Shown: in pieces, positions 6,189 through 7,802 of the stretch | Layout of the letters: each line of letters opens with the position of its first letter | Numbering within the stretch: the stretch's first letter is position 1 | Assembly: GCA_030634675.1 (NCBI GenBank) | Contig: DAOWAH010000063.1 | Location: forward strand, 1-7,802 | DNA length: 7,802 nucleotides | Direction: 5' to 3' | From: Fidelibacterota bacterium | Lineage (GTDB): Bacteria; Marinisomatota; Marinisomatia; Marinisomatales; TCS56 | Notes under the pieces: generated by a model | What the model was told of the DNA's origin: nothing | What the model saw: the letters and a program-made list of their open reading frames with translations, nothing else | The model's database searches: none | Translations under genes and position numbers: made by a program

Positions 6189-7124
6189 TCATCCTCTTTG
6201 ATTATTTGTTGTTTCCGTCGAATCCCAGTTCGCAGCAGCCTGCTCCAGAGTGATCGGTGAATAATCGAAAGTTTGCAGCAGCCGAGCATGGTCATCCGGC
6301 ACTGCGGCTGCCAGATCCGGTGGGAATAGATTCAGCAAAGTAATACTACCAGCCAGGTAGCGCAGGTATGGGGTGAAAGGCCAGACCAGGATCGAGGCAA
6401 TCTTGATTGGTAAAACGGGTATTTTACGGAATTTGATTTCCCGGTTGATTATTTGCCCAATCCGTCGTGCTGCATCAGGGAACGACAGAGCTTCCGGTCC
6501 TGCCAGTCGAAAGCGCTGACCATTCAAATCAGCCCGCAGAGCGGCTTGGGCGGCAATTTCGCCCACATCGGCGGTAGATACCGAAGGAAGCGCTGGCGGA
6601 CCACCGCCGGGTACCATCATTTTATCACCTCGGATGAAAGCAAAAAACATGTCCATGGCCGGTGGCGCACCCAGCACCGTGTAATTAAAAGTGGATTGGG
6701 CCAGGTAATCCTCGATCGCTTGTTTGATTAATGCAATGGAAGCAAATTGCTTGTTGGCCTTCGCCAGTACTTCCTTTCGGATATCGTAAACCGAAATATA
6801 AATCACCCGCTCAACGCCAGCCTGCTGAGCTTCCTGCAGGACTCGCAGTACCGAATCATACTCAATCTCACGCAGGCGGCGAATCAATTTGAAACTGAAA
6901 GCCGATACTGAAATAATTAATGTGTTAACCCCGGCCAAAACCTTTTTAGTTGAATTCGGATCAGTAATGTCACCGGCCATTATTTCCACTTGATCATCGA
7001 ATAGTTTCTTAGCGTTGTCAGGGTTGCGGGTCAGCACCCGCACCGCTTCCTGGCGCTTTCGAAGACTGCTAACGATATGTCGGCCGTAATGGCCTGTGCC
7101 TCCAAGTACAAGAATTGGTTTCAT
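6189..7124 (-). CDS. NmrA-like / atypical SDR NAD(P)-binding protein
   Basis: A 311-residue single-domain Rossmann protein of the NmrA/atypical short-chain dehydrogenase type. 'ILVLGGTGHYGRHIV' at the N-terminus carries the GxxGxxG dinucleotide loop (Gly8, Gly11, Gly14). Arg33 in 'LTRNP' after the second strand favours NADP(H), and 'GDITD' (51-55) and 'GVERVIYISV' (103-112) are typical of the fold. The classical YxxxK catalytic pair is not evident, so it may be a redox sensor, a ubiquinone-biogenesis-like accessory protein or an enzyme with altered chemistry. Its C-terminal part has a hydrophobic stretch (about 236-268) that could associate with membrane but is not clearly a transmembrane helix. 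The ATG at 7124 has AGAGAG 6 nt upstream. It follows the permease gene by 59 bp and abuts the M19 dipeptidase gene with a 1-nt gap. Confidence 0.86.
   Translation of the reverse strand: MKPILVLGGTGHYGRHIVSSLRKRQEAVRVLTRNPDNAKKLFDDQVEIMAGDITDPNSTKKVLAGVNTLIISVSAFSFKLIRRLREIEYDSVLRVLQEAQQAGVERVIYISVYDIRKEVLAKANKQFASIALIKQAIEDYLAQSTFNYTVLGAPPAMDMFFAFIRGDKMMVPGGGPPALPSVSTADVGEIAAQAALRADLNGQRFRLAGPEALSFPDAARRIGQIINREIKFRKIPVLPIKIASILVWPFTPYLRYLAGSITLLNLFPPDLAAAVPDDHARLLQTFDYSPITLEQAAANWDSTETTNNQRG
6192..6197 (-). promoter_or_regulatory. Ribosome binding site deciding the M19 dipeptidase start
   Basis: AGAGGA on the minus strand, 4 nt before the ATG at 6187. It lies inside the last codons of the upstream NmrA-like gene, whose TGA stop (6191-6189) fills most of the spacer. 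This arrangement points to translational coupling of the two genes. Confidence 0.75.
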
Positions 7125-7183
7125 GGCTTACTCTCTAGTTGATTACTTAACAAATTACAAAGTTTTAATTTTGAAAATCTCAG

Positions 7184-7802
7184 CTAATCCAATTGAATTC
7201 GCTGGAATCTTTTCATCAATATGGCCAAATAGATACCGTGTACCGCAAAGCCTGTCAGCAGGCTAATCAGCCAGCCGGGTTCCGCAGACAGTTGTTGCCA
7301 AAAGGCCAGGACCGGCCAATAGGTTGGAAAAATCCATGCTAAAATTTCCCAGCCTGAATCAACAAAAAACACCGCCAGTGGTGCCAAAAAAAAGATACCG
7401 AACCCCTTGTACATGGCCAATCCCACCACTTTATTACGGGCAAAAGCCACCAGCAATAGGGCGAACAGTGGTGCTTCCAATGATGCCATCAGCGCGCATA
7501 ACAGCAGCGGCAGGAAATCAACTATAACCAGCCCAGCAATGGGAAAGCAGATCAAGGTGATCAAAGCGCTAATCACCCAGGGTGCGGTGATTCGGTACAA
7601 TAGGTAATCGGCTGGTTTCAGGGGTGTGACCCGCAATGCCGTCAAAGTACGATCGTCACGCTCATCCAGCAGCAGAAAACCAATCACCACCCCCACCAGC
7701 ATGGGAATGAACAACAAAAAAAAACTCATGATCAGAGTGTAGTGAGGCGTTAAATCAAAACCATATTCCAGCTTCAGCCAGTCGTTCAAAGTCGGTATTC
7801 CC
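7184..7802 (-). CDS. ABC-2 type transporter permease, 5' end off window
   Basis: At least 206 residues of an integral membrane protein, open to the right edge; the only start-like codon near the edge is a TTG at 7789 and the frame continues upstream of it, so the gene is treated as partial. Six hydrophobic segments are visible (numbered from the TTG: about 19-41, 69-90, 93-116, 128-142, 149-164, 173-191). A cytosolic loop after the first reads 'LLDERDDRTLTALRVTPL', the pattern of ABC-2 permeases of drug or lipid exporters, where a 'DE+..T...L..TP' loop contacts the ATPase. The matching ATP-binding subunit would be expected beyond the right edge. Substrate is unknown. It heads the visible minus-strand gene run, 59 bp before the NmrA-like gene. 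No terminator is seen in that gap. Confidence 0.82.
   Translation of the reverse strand, partial: GIPTLNDWLKLEYGFDLTPHYTLIMSFFLLFIPMLVGVVIGFLLLDERDDRTLTALRVTPLKPADYLLYRITAPWVISALITLICFPIAGLVIVDFLPLLLCALMASLEAPLFALLLVAFARNKVVGLAMYKGFGIFFLAPLAVFFVDSGWEILAWIFPTYWPVLAFWQQLSAEPGWLISLLTGFAVHGIYLAILMKRFQRIQLD

Noticed and set aside
6188..6295. 36-codon N-terminal extension of the M19 dipeptidase
   Set aside because: It is the 3' end of the NmrA-like gene read in another frame; the strong ribosome site and lipoprotein signal support the ATG at 6187.

Overview
The window looks like ordinary chromosomal DNA of an uncultured bacterium from the Fibrobacterota-Chlorobiota-Bacteroidota (FCB) sphere, for example a Zixibacteria-, KSB1- or Calditrichota-like lineage. 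The main clue is the C-terminal tail of the secreted metallopeptidase at 1960-3903. It has the 'NFPNPFN' lead-in and the Ig-like sorting domain used by type IX secretion systems. The placement is inference; no rRNA or other phylogenetic marker is present.

Left part, minus strand (1-1828): a P1/DmpA-type self-processing aminopeptidase gene is followed by a degenerate 3' piece of a saccharopine dehydrogenase-like gene. After it comes a secreted DUF1028 (predicted Ntn-hydrolase) protein that runs off the left edge. Right of a 131-bp divergent intergenic region, one plus-strand gene (1960-3903) encodes an exported M1 zinc aminopeptidase with a type IX sorting tail. It converges on the next block with only 21 bp between them.

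Right part, minus strand (3925-7802): a compact run that is probably one operon. In order of transcription it holds an ABC-2 type permease (partial, entering from the right edge), an NmrA-like atypical SDR, an M19 membrane-dipeptidase lipoprotein and a Gfo/Idh/MocA oxidoreductase. The last three are joined by a 1-nt gap and a 14-nt overlap, which suggests translational coupling.

The shared theme is extracytoplasmic peptide breakdown. The M1 aminopeptidase and M19 dipeptidase should act outside the cytoplasm, DUF1028 is exported, and the P1 peptidase has no visible signal peptide. The two NAD(P)-binding proteins and the permease have no evident direct role in this. I found no CRISPR array, mobile element, tRNA or rRNA, and no convincing previously undescribed system. 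The most useful non-routine observations are the unannotated saccharopine dehydrogenase remnant, the start-site corrections, and a possible signal-peptidase-exposed N-terminal threonine in the DUF1028 protein.
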